DNA of 64,000 nucleotides from CAVVYJ01 sp963752495 (GTDB lineage Bacteria > Pseudomonadota > Gammaproteobacteria > Burkholderiales > Methylophilaceae), in NCBI GenBank assembly GCA_963752495.1, contig CAVVYJ010000002.1, positions 992,001 through 1,056,000 on the forward strand, in the 5' to 3' direction. The translations under genes and the position numbers were made by a program. The notes under the pieces are model-generated. The model did not search any database, was not told where the DNA came from, and saw only the letters and a list, made by a program, of their open reading frames with translations. Positions 9,575 to 18,016 of this stretch are shown here, one piece after another; the first letter of the stretch is position 1; each line of letters opens with the position of its first letter.

Positions 9575-10056
9575 TATTTAGCTCCTTTGAAGTAAGCTAA
9601 GCTAGTTTTGCTCAAACCCCCGGCACTGGCAAAGCGTTCGCCATCGGCAGCAGTTTGCATGTGACTTTCCATTTTTTTCATTTCTTCTTCATTAAATTTG
9701 GCAGCTTTCAGCTCTTCTGCGCTTAAGCCGCGGATACCTGTAGTAGAAACTACTTTGCCCGTACCAGCACGGCCACTGGCGACGTCAATTGCACCCCCAA
9801 CAGCATTGTTGCTAGAGGCGCCACCACGTTTGACTGAAAGCAGACGAACCCAGCCAGCCGTTTTTTTACTTTTTATTTGTAGCCAAGCACCTTTTTTACT
9901 CAAAATATCCACGCTGTCACCTTTGTTCAAGACGCCAGTTGTTTTGGCATCCGCAAAAGGTTCAGCACGTACACTGTCGGCTTTTAAAGCTGTCCCGGCC
10001 TCGCCAGCCAATGCTATGAGAGGGGCTAGCAAAAACAGTAATAATATATTTTTCAT
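9574..10056 (-). CDS. Secreted SH3-domain protein
   Basis: 160 residues with a clear signal peptide (MKNILLLFLLAPLIALAG). Residues about 22-78 form a bacterial SH3 domain with ADSVRAEPFADAKTTGVLNKG and WLQIKSKKTAGWVRLLSV. The C-terminal half, rich in Gly, Ala and Ser followed by a helical segment with EEEMKKMESHM, is not recognised. The stop codon overlaps the start of the M48 protease gene by one base (TAATG), so the two are translationally coupled. A periplasmic partner or cell-wall anchor role is possible. Confidence 0.75.
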   Translation of the reverse strand: MKNILLLFLLAPLIALAGEAGTALKADSVRAEPFADAKTTGVLNKGDSVDILSKKGAWLQIKSKKTAGWVRLLSVKRGGASSNNAVGGAIDVASGRAGTGKVVSTTGIRGLSAEELKAAKFNEEEMKKMESHMQTAADGERFASAGGLSKTSLAYFKGAK

Positions 10057-10080
10057 GCGTAATCCTTAAATTCCAAATTT

Positions 10081-11778
10081 TCAAACCAAAGTATCTTCGT
10101 GTTCAAGTTTAATCACCGCTTGTGCAAAAATCGTTCGCCATTGCGAAGCCAGCGTGGCATTTGCACCAAGATTGCCGATAAGCTTTCCATCATGCGTGGT
10201 ATAACGTGTTCCTGTACCTTTTGGTAGACCTAAATCTTCAACTAAAGTTGATAATTGTTTAATTATATTTTGTGCATCCTGCATCGCGGCGGTTGCATAC
10301 TCCGGTTTGTCCTCAGCGTAAATCCAGCTCACTACCAGCATGTCGCCGAACAATCCCCAAATACCACTTTGCGTGCCATGGATAAATTCGATGCTATTTG
10401 GAGTATGGCTGGTCAGTTCTATGCTACGCCTAAGTTTTTTTAGCAAAGTGTCATCTAAAGGTTCTTGGCTTTCTACCAAAATCGGCATCATAAGCACCGC
10501 GTTGGTGTCTGAATCGGACTTTACGCCGAATGCTAACCAGCGCTGCAGTGCACGGTCATTGGCGAGGGCATATATTTTGGCGATAGCAAACAACGCCAAT
10601 GCCCATAAAATAGGTGCTGTGAGGTCAAGATAGCTATTTGTAAAATTGATAACTAGATAAGACAGGATTAATAAACCAATCTGGCTGCGAGTGAAAACTG
10701 TGTTGAGTTTATCGCGATCGACATTGAAGTAAAAAGCCAGCGTTGTACCCCAAATCAGCAGCAAGCTTAGCAAAATGTATGGAATCTTGCCGCGCCAGAC
10801 TTTTAGGTAATCCCCATGCTTGACGTTATCAATAGCGGTGGCCAAGATTTCGACCCCTGGAAACTGCTTATCCATCGCAGTGGCTTTAATATCAAACAAC
10901 CCTGGTGCGGTAGATCCGATGATGACGATCTTATTGGCAAATTCATCTTGCGGGCGTTTTTTGTTTTTGCTGGCCAAGTCTGTAAACACATCGCTAAAGC
11001 TCGCGTAATGGTAGCTAAATGGTTTTCCACGCCAGTTAATCAGCATGTTGTGAGGTGTTTTTTCTGTATTTTCTGCGTTTGAAAATTTCGCCACAACTAA
11101 GGGCAGGGCAGGCAAGCGCCAGCCAGCATCGTTATGCAGCATGCGGTATTCGCGCACAATACCATCACTATCCGGATACACATTATGTGTGCCCACACGG
11201 TTAGCTTTAAGTGCGCCTGCAAAGTGCGGTAATACGGCAGCGATGGTTGCGTTTTTATCTGCGCCAATTTCTGCAGTTAGCCCTGGAATTTGTGCGTATT
11301 TAAGCTTGCTTAAATTATCCTGAGAGGCATCAAGACGCAAAATAGGGAAAAAGCAATTATCACAAGCGGTAATCACTTCATTAAAGTAGGCATCACTATC
11401 CGGGTTATAAATATCGGCGTCAGAAAACAGAATATCGAATACGATGGCTTTTGGGTTTTGCGCTTGTATGTTCTCTACAAATTCGCCCATCACTTGCCTA
11501 GGCCAAGGCCACCGACCATATTCCTTAGCAAAAGCAGCCAAGCTCGCTTCGTTAATATCTACAATCACAATATCTTTATCGGCTTTAGGTGCAAATATAC
11601 GATGCTTCACCATGAAATCGAATGCTTTATCACGCATGCCTTCGCCACGATGGAACACGCCGGCATCCAACAATAGCAACACGGTAAATAGTGTTGCAAG
11701 GTATAGGTAAAAGTTGGTTTTGAGCTTGCGGGTTAAATTGGCAAGCCACTGGCCGATAATGAGTTTAAGTTTGATCAT
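10081..11778 (-). CDS. CHASE2-domain membrane protein
   Basis: 565 residues. A membrane anchor at about residues 24-43 precedes a large periplasmic CHASE2 sensor domain with DIVIVDINEASLAAF, RWPWPRQVMGEFVE, KAIVFDILFSD and NKIVIIGSTAPGLFDIKAT. Three further membrane helices lie at about residues 325-415. The cytoplasmic part (about 150 residues) is neither a cyclase, kinase nor GGDEF domain that I can recognise. CHASE2 proteins sense unknown extracytoplasmic signals. It is upstream of the SH3 protein and M48 protease on the same strand, with 24 bp spacing, suggesting a small envelope-sensing operon. Confidence 0.85.
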   Translation of the reverse strand: MIKLKLIIGQWLANLTRKLKTNFYLYLATLFTVLLLLDAGVFHRGEGMRDKAFDFMVKHRIFAPKADKDIVIVDINEASLAAFAKEYGRWPWPRQVMGEFVENIQAQNPKAIVFDILFSDADIYNPDSDAYFNEVITACDNCFFPILRLDASQDNLSKLKYAQIPGLTAEIGADKNATIAAVLPHFAGALKANRVGTHNVYPDSDGIVREYRMLHNDAGWRLPALPLVVAKFSNAENTEKTPHNMLINWRGKPFSYHYASFSDVFTDLASKNKKRPQDEFANKIVIIGSTAPGLFDIKATAMDKQFPGVEILATAIDNVKHGDYLKVWRGKIPYILLSLLLIWGTTLAFYFNVDRDKLNTVFTRSQIGLLILSYLVINFTNSYLDLTAPILWALALFAIAKIYALANDRALQRWLAFGVKSDSDTNAVLMMPILVESQEPLDDTLLKKLRRSIELTSHTPNSIEFIHGTQSGIWGLFGDMLVVSWIYAEDKPEYATAAMQDAQNIIKQLSTLVEDLGLPKGTGTRYTTHDGKLIGNLGANATLASQWRTIFAQAVIKLEHEDTLV

Positions 11779-11793
11779 ATTTGCTTAATTGTT

Positions 11794-12213
11794 TTATGGT
11801 TCAGGTGTTCCCGTGTCTTCCGCGCCACGTTCCAGTTCGTCGCGTGCTGCGCTGGCAAGTTTTTGGTATTTTGCCCTAAATGCATCCAGATGCTCTTCTT
11901 CCAGCTCCTCTAAGTCCAACAGTGCATTGTGCGCGCCTTTAGTTGCGCGTATAAGCTCGTCCAGCTTGACTTGTATCGCTTCAGTGTCACGATTCTGCGT
12001 GTTTTGAATTAAAAATACCATCAAAAAAGTCACTATTGTTGTGCCGGTGTTGATGACTAATTGCCAAGTGTCGCTAAAGCCAAAAATTGGCCCGGTAATA
12101 ATCCAGATAAGAATGATTCCAACCGCAGTCGAAAATGTCCTTGGGCGGCCACTCAGGCGCGCTGTGGCCTTTGCGAAGCGTGAATACCACGAAATATTAG
12201 TCATAGCATGCAC
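11794..12213 (-). CDS. Low-affinity iron permease family protein
   Basis: 139 residues. The N-terminal region has the family motif FAKATARLSGRPRTF, then two membrane segments (FSTAVGIILIWIITGPIFG and INTGTTIVTFLMVFLIQ) and NTQNRDTEAIQVKLDELI, matching the Fet4-like low-affinity iron permease domain. The C-terminal tail is acidic and helical. Bacterial members are short and their transport function is not proven. It directly abuts the EamA gene upstream on the same strand. Confidence 0.82.
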   Translation of the reverse strand: MHAMTNISWYSRFAKATARLSGRPRTFSTAVGIILIWIITGPIFGFSDTWQLVINTGTTIVTFLMVFLIQNTQNRDTEAIQVKLDELIRATKGAHNALLDLEELEEEHLDAFRAKYQKLASAARDELERGAEDTGTPEP

Positions 12214-12636
12214 TCATTTTTTTGCAATCACGAACAGTCCTGCCACAATCAGTGTTGCGCCAAGCAAGATTCGCAAAGTGACTGCCTCTTTAAGTAGTAC
12301 CCAAGCCAGTATGATGGCAATTACTACGCTACCTTTGTCTATTAATGCCACAGTGGCGACGTCACCCAATTTGAGCGCTTTGTAATAAAAAATCCATGAA
12401 AGTGCAGCGGTTAATCCGGAAAATCCTAGCCATAGATAGTTGGTTTTTTGCAAATTGCGTGCCTCAGAAGGCGCAACAAACATTGCGGCAAAAACCAGCA
12501 CAAAAACAAACACAAAAATTGTGCGAACCGTTAATCCTAATTCGCTTGAAATCCCAGTTAAACCTTGCTTGGCAATCACAGCCGTAAACCCTGCAAAAAA
12601 CATCGAAATAAAAGCATATAACACCCAGCGTTCCAT
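12214..12636 (-). CDS. EamA-family small multidrug/metabolite transporter
   Basis: 140 residues with five hydrophobic segments, i.e. a single EamA domain rather than the usual tandem pair. Motifs include FFAGFTAVIAKQGL near the N-terminus, WIFYYKALKLGDVATVALID in the middle and LILAWVLLKEAVTLRILLG-like sequence near the end. Single-domain members probably act as dimers in the inner membrane; the substrate is unknown. It ends one base before the iron permease-like gene and is probably co-transcribed with it. Confidence 0.85.
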   Translation of the reverse strand: MERWVLYAFISMFFAGFTAVIAKQGLTGISSELGLTVRTIFVFVFVLVFAAMFVAPSEARNLQKTNYLWLGFSGLTAALSWIFYYKALKLGDVATVALIDKGSVVIAIILAWVLLKEAVTLRILLGATLIVAGLFVIAKK

Positions 12637-12644
12637 ATTGGCTT

Positions 12645-12992
12645 TTATAAAGCGCGCCCATTAAAAAGGTTAACTTTTGCCTCGGTGACATCAAAATCAT
12701 CTAAACAGCGTGCATTAATAGCAACGATACTCTCTCCCTTTGGATTGGTACCTTTGCTAAATGGCGCGCAGCCACATGTTTTGCAAAACTGGTGTTTGAT
12801 TTTGTGCGTATAGAATGTGTAGGTGGAAAGCTCTGATTCTGGCGTAAGTAGCTTAAAGCTTTTTATGGGAACAGGCCAAAGCAAAGTTGCGCGCTTGCTG
12901 CAAATGGAGCAGTTGCACGACATCACGCTTTCAATTTCCCCTTTTGCTTCAAATTTCACTTTTCCGCATTGGCAACTACCGTGATATTTCAT
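12645..12992 (-). CDS. GFA-family (Mss4-like) zinc protein
   Basis: 115 residues. Zinc-binding cysteines appear in the family order: C7/C9 (CQCGKV), C26/C28/C31 (CNCSIC) and a C-terminal pair in FCKTCGCAPF. This is the fold of glutathione-dependent formaldehyde-activating enzyme, but most short members are not proven to act on S-hydroxymethylglutathione. In a probable methylotroph a formaldehyde link is tempting but unsupported. Ends nine bases upstream of the EamA start on the same strand. Confidence 0.85.
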   Translation of the reverse strand: MKYHGSCQCGKVKFEAKGEIESVMSCNCSICSKRATLLWPVPIKSFKLLTPESELSTYTFYTHKIKHQFCKTCGCAPFSKGTNPKGESIVAINARCLDDFDVTEAKVNLFNGRAL

Positions 12993-13049
12993 AGTTTTCC
13001 TTTTGAAGTAAGACAGAAGAGCTAAATATTACACCTAAAACATCAATCT

Positions 13050-13400
13050 TTATGACACAACAATGAGCGCCAGCGCAATTGCTGCCGGTAACGCTTGAAT
13101 AAAAAGAATGCGGCGATTGGCAGTTGCTGCGCCAAATATACCCGCAATGAGGATGCAGCAAAGAAAAAACACTTGAATATTCTCAGCGCCTAAATACAGA
13201 CCCCACAGCAAGCCTGCCGCCAGAAAGCCGTTATAAAGGCCTTGGTTGGCGGCGAGTACTTTGCTGGCTTTTGCTTTTTCCAGCGTTTGATTAAAAGTAC
13301 GCAAGCCGAGTGGTTTATCCCAAAAAAACATCTCGAGTATAAGAAAATACAAGTGGAGCAGGGCGATTAAGGCGATGAGAATATTGGCGATAGTTGCCAT
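13050..13400 (-). CDS. DUF1304 membrane protein
   Basis: 116 residues with four hydrophobic segments. The family pattern is clear: an N-terminal IALLHLYFLILEMFFW segment, a loop with LANQGLYNGFLAAGLLWG-like sequence, and a C-terminal FGAATANRRILFIQALPA. The function of DUF1304 is unknown. It lies 57 bp from the GFA gene on the same strand and starts four bases after the end of the next upstream gene. Confidence 0.85.
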   Translation of the reverse strand: MATIANILIALIALLHLYFLILEMFFWDKPLGLRTFNQTLEKAKASKVLAANQGLYNGFLAAGLLWGLYLGAENIQVFFLCCILIAGIFGAATANRRILFIQALPAAIALALIVVS

Positions 13401-13403
13401 TTT

Positions 13404-13769
13404 TTAGCCTTTAAATCGACGAAATTTTCCAACAGGATAATCTTTTTCTTTCAGTTCGAGCTTGCCGCGGTTTAGCCGCGCAGTGAAATTGTAAGTTAAC
13501 ATGGGCTCGGTTGGATGTGAAATTCGCAAGATGCAATGCTTTAGCGACCAAGTGCCGTTTGCGATTTCTGGCCTGTCGTGCAACCACGAATTGAACACTT
13601 TTTGCGTGCCTTCAACACCAAATTCCATCTGCTCAAAAGGCGCATGGTTATTGGCTGCTAGCCATGTCCCTTTTAAGTTGTTTTCGCTAACATTGCAAGC
13701 TTTTGCATGCGCAATGCTGTTGAGTGAGAACAGAAAAACGCAACGCAGAAATGCGTTATTTATCTTCAT
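13404..13769 (-). CDS. Secreted hypothetical protein
   Basis: 121 residues, not recognised. A signal peptide is evident (hydrophobic residues 7-20, cleavage probably after AHA at about residue 22). The mature part contains GTWLAANNHAPFEQMEFG and GTWSLKHCILRI, two GTW motifs that suggest a small beta-barrel fold of the lipocalin-like type. The two cysteines in the mature protein could pair. Its start overlaps the end of the cupin gene by 14 bp. Confidence 0.6.
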   Translation of the reverse strand: MKINNAFLRCVFLFSLNSIAHAKACNVSENNLKGTWLAANNHAPFEQMEFGVEGTQKVFNSWLHDRPEIANGTWSLKHCILRISHPTEPMLTYNFTARLNRGKLELKEKDYPVGKFRRFKG

Positions 13770-14100
13770 AAATCACGTAGATTTTTTTGGTTTTTTCAAC
13801 CACCTCCCAAGTGCCAGCAAACCCGCTTGGAATCACAAAGCTTTCGCCTGCAGATACCGTTACCGCGTTACCCGCGACATCAGTAATGATGCTCACGCCT
13901 TCGAGAATTTGGCAGTACTCTTCTTCAGTATAGTTGATGTTCCATTTACCTATTTCACTTTGCCAAATGCCGGTAGAAAATTTTTGCGTTTTATCGGTGT
14001 AATGCTGCCAAATGGTTTGTTTTGGATCGCCTGAAATAAGCTTTTCTTTAGGCAGATGGTATTCTTCGGCAAGCAGGGTAGAAGTAATTAACTTTTTCAT
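13756..14100 (-). CDS. Cupin-domain protein
   Basis: About 114 residues from ATG at 14100 (MKKLITSTLL); an in-frame start at 14115 would add five residues. The single cupin domain is of the small (S)-ureidoglycine aminohydrolase/DUF861 type, with GIWQSEIGKWNINYTEEEYCQILEG forming the first cupin motif and SAGESFVIPSGFAGTWEV the second. The metal-binding histidine pattern is reduced, as is common in this subfamily. Substrate unknown. Confidence 0.78.
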   Translation of the reverse strand: MKKLITSTLLAEEYHLPKEKLISGDPKQTIWQHYTDKTQKFSTGIWQSEIGKWNINYTEEEYCQILEGVSIITDVAGNAVTVSAGESFVIPSGFAGTWEVVEKTKKIYVIYEDK

Positions 14101-14115
14101 GGCAGGTGTGTGCAT

Positions 14116-14248
14116 ATTGTGTTGTTAAGGCAAGTTGACAATAAGGATATTGTGCGAGCAACCTGAGTTTGAGGCAAGCAGAAGGTGAGACCTAGTGTCT
14201 GAATCAAGTAGAGCTGTTAGGCGTGCCGCTAGAATGTAAGGCTAGGTG
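14116..14248. other. Gene-free gap between cupin and DUF1428 genes
   Basis: 133 bp with no coding frame. It carries a GTTAGGCGTGCC motif at about 14217-14228 that recurs with one change as GTTAGGCGTACC at about 14688-14699, on the other side of the DUF1428 gene. This might be a remnant of a short flanking repeat. No convincing terminator or promoter was found. Confidence 0.3.
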
Positions 14249-14611
14249 TTATCCATGCACCAATTGTTTAAAACCGCCATAGGCCATTCTTTTGCAATCA
14301 AAAATTTCACCCGATGATTCCATCATTTCGTTCATACGGGGGTCGGCAAATATTTTTGCATTTGCCGCATCTCTTGCCTCACGAGATTCAAAAACCACCC
14401 AAGAAAATATAACTGTTTCATCGGGTTTTGTATTTGCAAGTTGCGGGAATGACATCACGTCTTTCACATCCATATCGTCACCTATACATTCCCAATAATC
14501 GAGTGCGCCATGCTCTTTCCAAATAACAGCGGCTTTTTCTGCCATAACACGGTAATCGTCAATGCGTGCAACTGGTATTGGAATAATAAATCCATCAATA
14601 TAGCGACTCAT
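14249..14611 (-). CDS. DUF1428 family protein
   Basis: 120 residues. The ferredoxin-like dimeric alpha-beta barrel family is recognised by RYIDGFIIPIPVARIDDYR at the start, then GALDYWECIGDDM, VIFSWVVFESREARDAAN and KRMAYGGFKQLV at the end. Function unknown. The start at 14611 has a strong Shine-Dalgarno sequence (AAAGGAGA) about 6 bp upstream, unusual for this stretch, suggesting an independently and well-translated gene. Confidence 0.88.
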   Translation of the reverse strand: MSRYIDGFIIPIPVARIDDYRVMAEKAAVIWKEHGALDYWECIGDDMDVKDVMSFPQLANTKPDETVIFSWVVFESREARDAANAKIFADPRMNEMMESSGEIFDCKRMAYGGFKQLVHG

Positions 14612-14821
14612 ATTCTTTCTCCTTTGTGTAATAGATTTCGAAGGGATAAGGAATTAATGAACATAACGTTTGAAATAAGGGGCGCCGTTAGGCGTACCAC
14701 TTGATGAATACAGTTTCGTTTTCATGAAAAAACTATATCAGTTACCCATATTGTTCGCAATTGCCCATTTAGTCGTTTTAGGCTATTACAGTTTGAACGC
14801 CATATTTGTTATTATGCTTGC

Positions 14822-15853
14822 ATGAGTTATAACTTTAAAGCGTTAATCAGGGATTTTGTTGCAGAAGGCTTGTTTTTTTCTGGGCTTACACACCCAAGCA
14901 GGCGCGCACAAGGCAAATTAACGGTAGTCACGTTTCATCGCGTACTTCCTGAGCCTTTGCGCCAGCAATATCCTTACCCTGGCATTTGCGTAACTCCGGA
15001 AGAGTTGCGCTGGTTTTGCAAGTTCTTTCAAACCTATTTTACGGTGGGTTCGCATACTGCAATCTATAAGCGTTGGCTGGCTGGAGAGCAGCCACAGAAG
15101 CCATTCTTGGCAATTACCTTTGATGATGGACAGTTGGATAATCTGCAATATGCTTTGCCAGTGCTCAAGGAGTTTGATTTTAAAGCGACTTTTTACATTC
15201 CCGTCACCAGCATAGATGAAGCAAAAATATTGTGGCACGACCGTATCGGCTATTGCGCACGCATGGCAAAAAACCAAGGTGAAGCAACCATGCTAAAAAC
15301 GCTGGAACTGGCGAACAGTTACGGGATTCCTGTTAATTTGAGCAGACCTTTTGAGCAGCATTTGGTTGAAGAAGCCAAGTTAATCTCGACTGAAGCGAGG
15401 CTGCAACTGGTGCAAGCAATTGAAGCGATGTTAAAAAGCCCATCGCCGGAATGGGGGCGCATGATGACGTGGGATGAGATTCGTCAGGTTCAGCAAGCAG
15501 GACACGAAATTGGCTCGCACTCTATGACGCATGCGCTCATGCCGCAATGCAATGCAGATGCGTTAAAATTTGAAATAGGTGAATCAAAACAGAAGCTTGA
15601 GAAAGAACTTGGCGCTGAGATACTCTCATTTTGTTACCCTAACGGAGATTTTGATGATCGCTCGATGGTTGCTGTGCGTGATGCGGGCTATCACAATGCG
15701 GTAACAACGCTGTGGGGCAAGAATCAAGCGGGCGCAGATAGTTTTGCGTTAAAGCGTTGCGATGTTAATACGTTCAATAATCTAAATCGAAAACGCGCCT
15801 TATCAAATGCGCGCTTTGCTTTTCGCCTAAGTGGGCTACAGCCCAACGTTTAA
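14822..15853 (+). CDS. Polysaccharide deacetylase (NodB-type) family protein
   Basis: 343 residues. The NodB catalytic motif TFDDG is at residues 99-103 and the second metal motif GSHSMTH at 231-237, with SFCYPNGDFDD as motif 4. VTFHRVLPEP near the N-terminus is common in exopolysaccharide-associated deacetylases. The predicted reaction is removal of N-acetyl groups from a surface polysaccharide. It has no obvious signal peptide. It is 21 bp upstream of a glycosyltransferase, so both probably serve an exopolysaccharide system related to the larger locus at 24-49 kb. Confidence 0.88.
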   Translation: MSYNFKALIRDFVAEGLFFSGLTHPSRRAQGKLTVVTFHRVLPEPLRQQYPYPGICVTPEELRWFCKFFQTYFTVGSHTAIYKRWLAGEQPQKPFLAITFDDGQLDNLQYALPVLKEFDFKATFYIPVTSIDEAKILWHDRIGYCARMAKNQGEATMLKTLELANSYGIPVNLSRPFEQHLVEEAKLISTEARLQLVQAIEAMLKSPSPEWGRMMTWDEIRQVQQAGHEIGSHSMTHALMPQCNADALKFEIGESKQKLEKELGAEILSFCYPNGDFDDRSMVAVRDAGYHNAVTTLWGKNQAGADSFALKRCDVNTFNNLNRKRALSNARFAFRLSGLQPNV

Positions 15854-15874
15854 ATTAAGGTCATAATAATCAAC

Positions 15875-17134
15875 ATGATTAAGTTAGCTTATTTATGTAG
15901 CGAATATCCATCGCGCTCACACACTTTTATCCGGCGTGAAATTCACGAACTGCGTAAACGTGGCGCGTCAATCGATGTGTATGCGATACGCCGTCCAAAG
16001 CAGAAAGACCTGATTTCCGAGTTGGATGTAGAAGAGTTTAATAACACCCTAAGTATTCTGCCGATTAATGTTTTTGCATTGGTTTTTGTGCATTTGAAGC
16101 TGTTTGTTACACATCCGTTGCGATACTTGAAAACCTTAAAGATTGCCTTTGGACATCATTTGCCCGGCCTCAAAAATACACTTTGGGCTTTGTTCCAGTT
16201 TGCAGAAGGTATTTTACTGGCGCATCATTTACATAAAAAACCAGTGCAGCATTTGCATGTGCATTTTGCCAATTCTGGCGCAAGCGTTGGCATGGTAGCG
16301 GCGAATTATCTAGGACTCAGCTGGTCGATGACATTGCATGGTACATCGTGCTTTGATTATCCATGGGGCCCATTGCTAGGTAAAAAACTGGAAAACTGTA
16401 CTTTTGCTAATTGCATTTCTTATTTTGGTTTGTCGCAGGCATACCGCGCGGTTGCGCCGCGGCACTGGCATAAACTGTTTGTCTCACGCTGCGGTATTGA
16501 GCTTGCTGCAGTTAATCTGGCAAAAGAAAAGTATATGAGTCAGGTCAAGTTGAATCCGAAAAAAAAGGATGCGCCGATTCGACTCATTTCAGTTGGGCGT
16601 TTACACATCGAAAAAGGCTATCCCGTTATGATGGAGGCGTTTAACCGCGCTCTGAAGTCTGTGCCCAACATGGAGCTTGTGATGTTGGGTGACGGGCCAT
16701 ACAGGAATGAACTGGAAGCATTTGTTAAAGAAGCGGGTATTGAGAAAAATGTGATTTTTAAGGGCGCCGTGCCTGAGCAAACGGTATTGGACGAGATGTC
16801 GCATGCAGATATTTTTGCGCTTTCTTCATTTATGGAAGGTGTGCCGATGGTGCTGATGGAGGCAATGGTACTTGAGGTGCCGGTGATTGCGCCAAGGGTG
16901 GCAGGCATTCCGGAGCTGGTGATTGATAAGGAAAATGGCTTGCTGTTTGACCCTGCAAGGGCACAGCAAATGGCAGAACAGATTGTCGAACTTGCACAAG
17001 ACAGTAAAAAACGCGCCAAATACGGCGCAGCAGGTAAAGAAAAAGTGTTATCCGAGTTTACAATAGAAAAGGGCGTTGAGAAACTGTGGCAACGCTTTCA
17101 AGAATTACCAAAAAATGGATTGACTTTGAAGTGA
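15875..17134 (+). CDS. GT4-type glycosyltransferase (WcaL-like)
   Basis: 419 residues with a two-domain GT-B layout. The N-terminus (KLAYLCSEYPSRSHTFIRRE) is typical for exopolysaccharide transferases of the WcaL/colanic acid group. The C-terminal nucleotide-sugar domain has SVGRLHIEKGYPVMMEAF, LGDGPYRNELE and EGVPMVLMEAMVLEVPVIA with the E-x7-E motif. It would add a sugar to a growing lipid-linked glycan at the inner face of the membrane. Follows the deacetylase gene and is seven bases from the PPK2 gene. Confidence 0.9.
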   Translation: MIKLAYLCSEYPSRSHTFIRREIHELRKRGASIDVYAIRRPKQKDLISELDVEEFNNTLSILPINVFALVFVHLKLFVTHPLRYLKTLKIAFGHHLPGLKNTLWALFQFAEGILLAHHLHKKPVQHLHVHFANSGASVGMVAANYLGLSWSMTLHGTSCFDYPWGPLLGKKLENCTFANCISYFGLSQAYRAVAPRHWHKLFVSRCGIELAAVNLAKEKYMSQVKLNPKKKDAPIRLISVGRLHIEKGYPVMMEAFNRALKSVPNMELVMLGDGPYRNELEAFVKEAGIEKNVIFKGAVPEQTVLDEMSHADIFALSSFMEGVPMVLMEAMVLEVPVIAPRVAGIPELVIDKENGLLFDPARAQQMAEQIVELAQDSKKRAKYGAAGKEKVLSEFTIEKGVEKLWQRFQELPKNGLTLK

Positions 17135-17141
17135 GATTTCT

Positions 17142-17954
17142 ATGAACATAGATGATTACCGTGTTAAGCCAAAAACTAAGTTCTCTTTAAACGATTACGA
17201 CACGCAAGATAAAGCCGCGCGCAAAGGCACAAAAGAAGAGGCGACTGCAGAGCTGGAAAAAGTAGCGACAGAAATTAACGCACTGCAAGATATTTTGTAT
17301 GCGCAAGGCAAGCACAAAGTGTTGTTGGTGTTGCAGGGCATGGATGCCAGCGGTAAAGATGGCACGGTAAAGCATGTGTTTAGCGAATGCGATCCGCTGG
17401 GCATCAGGCTCGCCAGCTTTAAAGCGCCTACGAGTGAGGAGCTTGCACACGATTATTTGTGGCGCGTGCATAGCGTAGTGCCAAAAGCGGGCGAAATTGT
17501 GATTTTTAACCGCAGTCATTATGAGGATGTATTGATTGTAAAGGTGCATGATTGGATAGACGATGCAGAGTGCAAGCGCCGTTTTGCGCAGATAAATGAT
17601 TTTGAAAAATTGCTCAGTGAAACAGGCACAACGATTATCAAGTGTTATTTGCACATTTCTAAAGCTGAGCAAAAAGTGCGCATGCAAAAACGCATCGACG
17701 ACCCAACAAAGACCTGGAAATTTAACCCGAATGATTTGAAAGAACGCGCGCTTTGGCCGCAATACATGCAGGCATATGAGCGCGCGATTGCGGCCACAAG
17801 TACGGACTATGCGCCTTGGTATGTGGTGCCAGCTGATTCTAAAACTAATCGTAACATGCTGATTTCACAAATACTTTTAGCACATCTTAAAAAACTTAAA
17901 TTAAGCTATCCCGCCGCTCCCGCAGATTACAAGAACATTGTGATTGAAGATTAA
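17142..17954 (+). CDS. ppk2: Polyphosphate kinase 2 family protein
   Basis: 270 residues. Walker A GMDASGKDG lies at residues 66-74, the lid/Walker B region FNRSHYEDV at about 122-130, and a terminal DPTKTWKFNPNDLKERALW motif, all of the PPK2 family. The length fits class I PPK2 or AMP/ADP phosphotransferase subgroups; the exact nucleotide preference cannot be read from the sequence. It transfers phosphate between polyphosphate and nucleotides in the cytoplasm. Confidence 0.93.
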   Translation: MNIDDYRVKPKTKFSLNDYDTQDKAARKGTKEEATAELEKVATEINALQDILYAQGKHKVLLVLQGMDASGKDGTVKHVFSECDPLGIRLASFKAPTSEELAHDYLWRVHSVVPKAGEIVIFNRSHYEDVLIVKVHDWIDDAECKRRFAQINDFEKLLSETGTTIIKCYLHISKAEQKVRMQKRIDDPTKTWKFNPNDLKERALWPQYMQAYERAIAATSTDYAPWYVVPADSKTNRNMLISQILLAHLKKLKLSYPAAPADYKNIVIED

Positions 17955-18016
17955 TACTTTTTTATAATAAGCCTTGCAAAAAGCTAGGCACGGTTGAACT
18001 CGGTTATAATTCACAT

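Noticed and set aside
14116..14248. A small RNA gene or attachment site in the gap with repeated GTTAGGCGT motif
   Set aside because: The motif is short, imperfect and has no stem-loop or conserved context that I can see.
17955..18016. A rho-independent terminator and rmuC promoter
   Set aside because: No stem with T tract is present, and the TATAAT at 18005-18010 is only 7 bp from the ATG without a correctly spaced -35 element.
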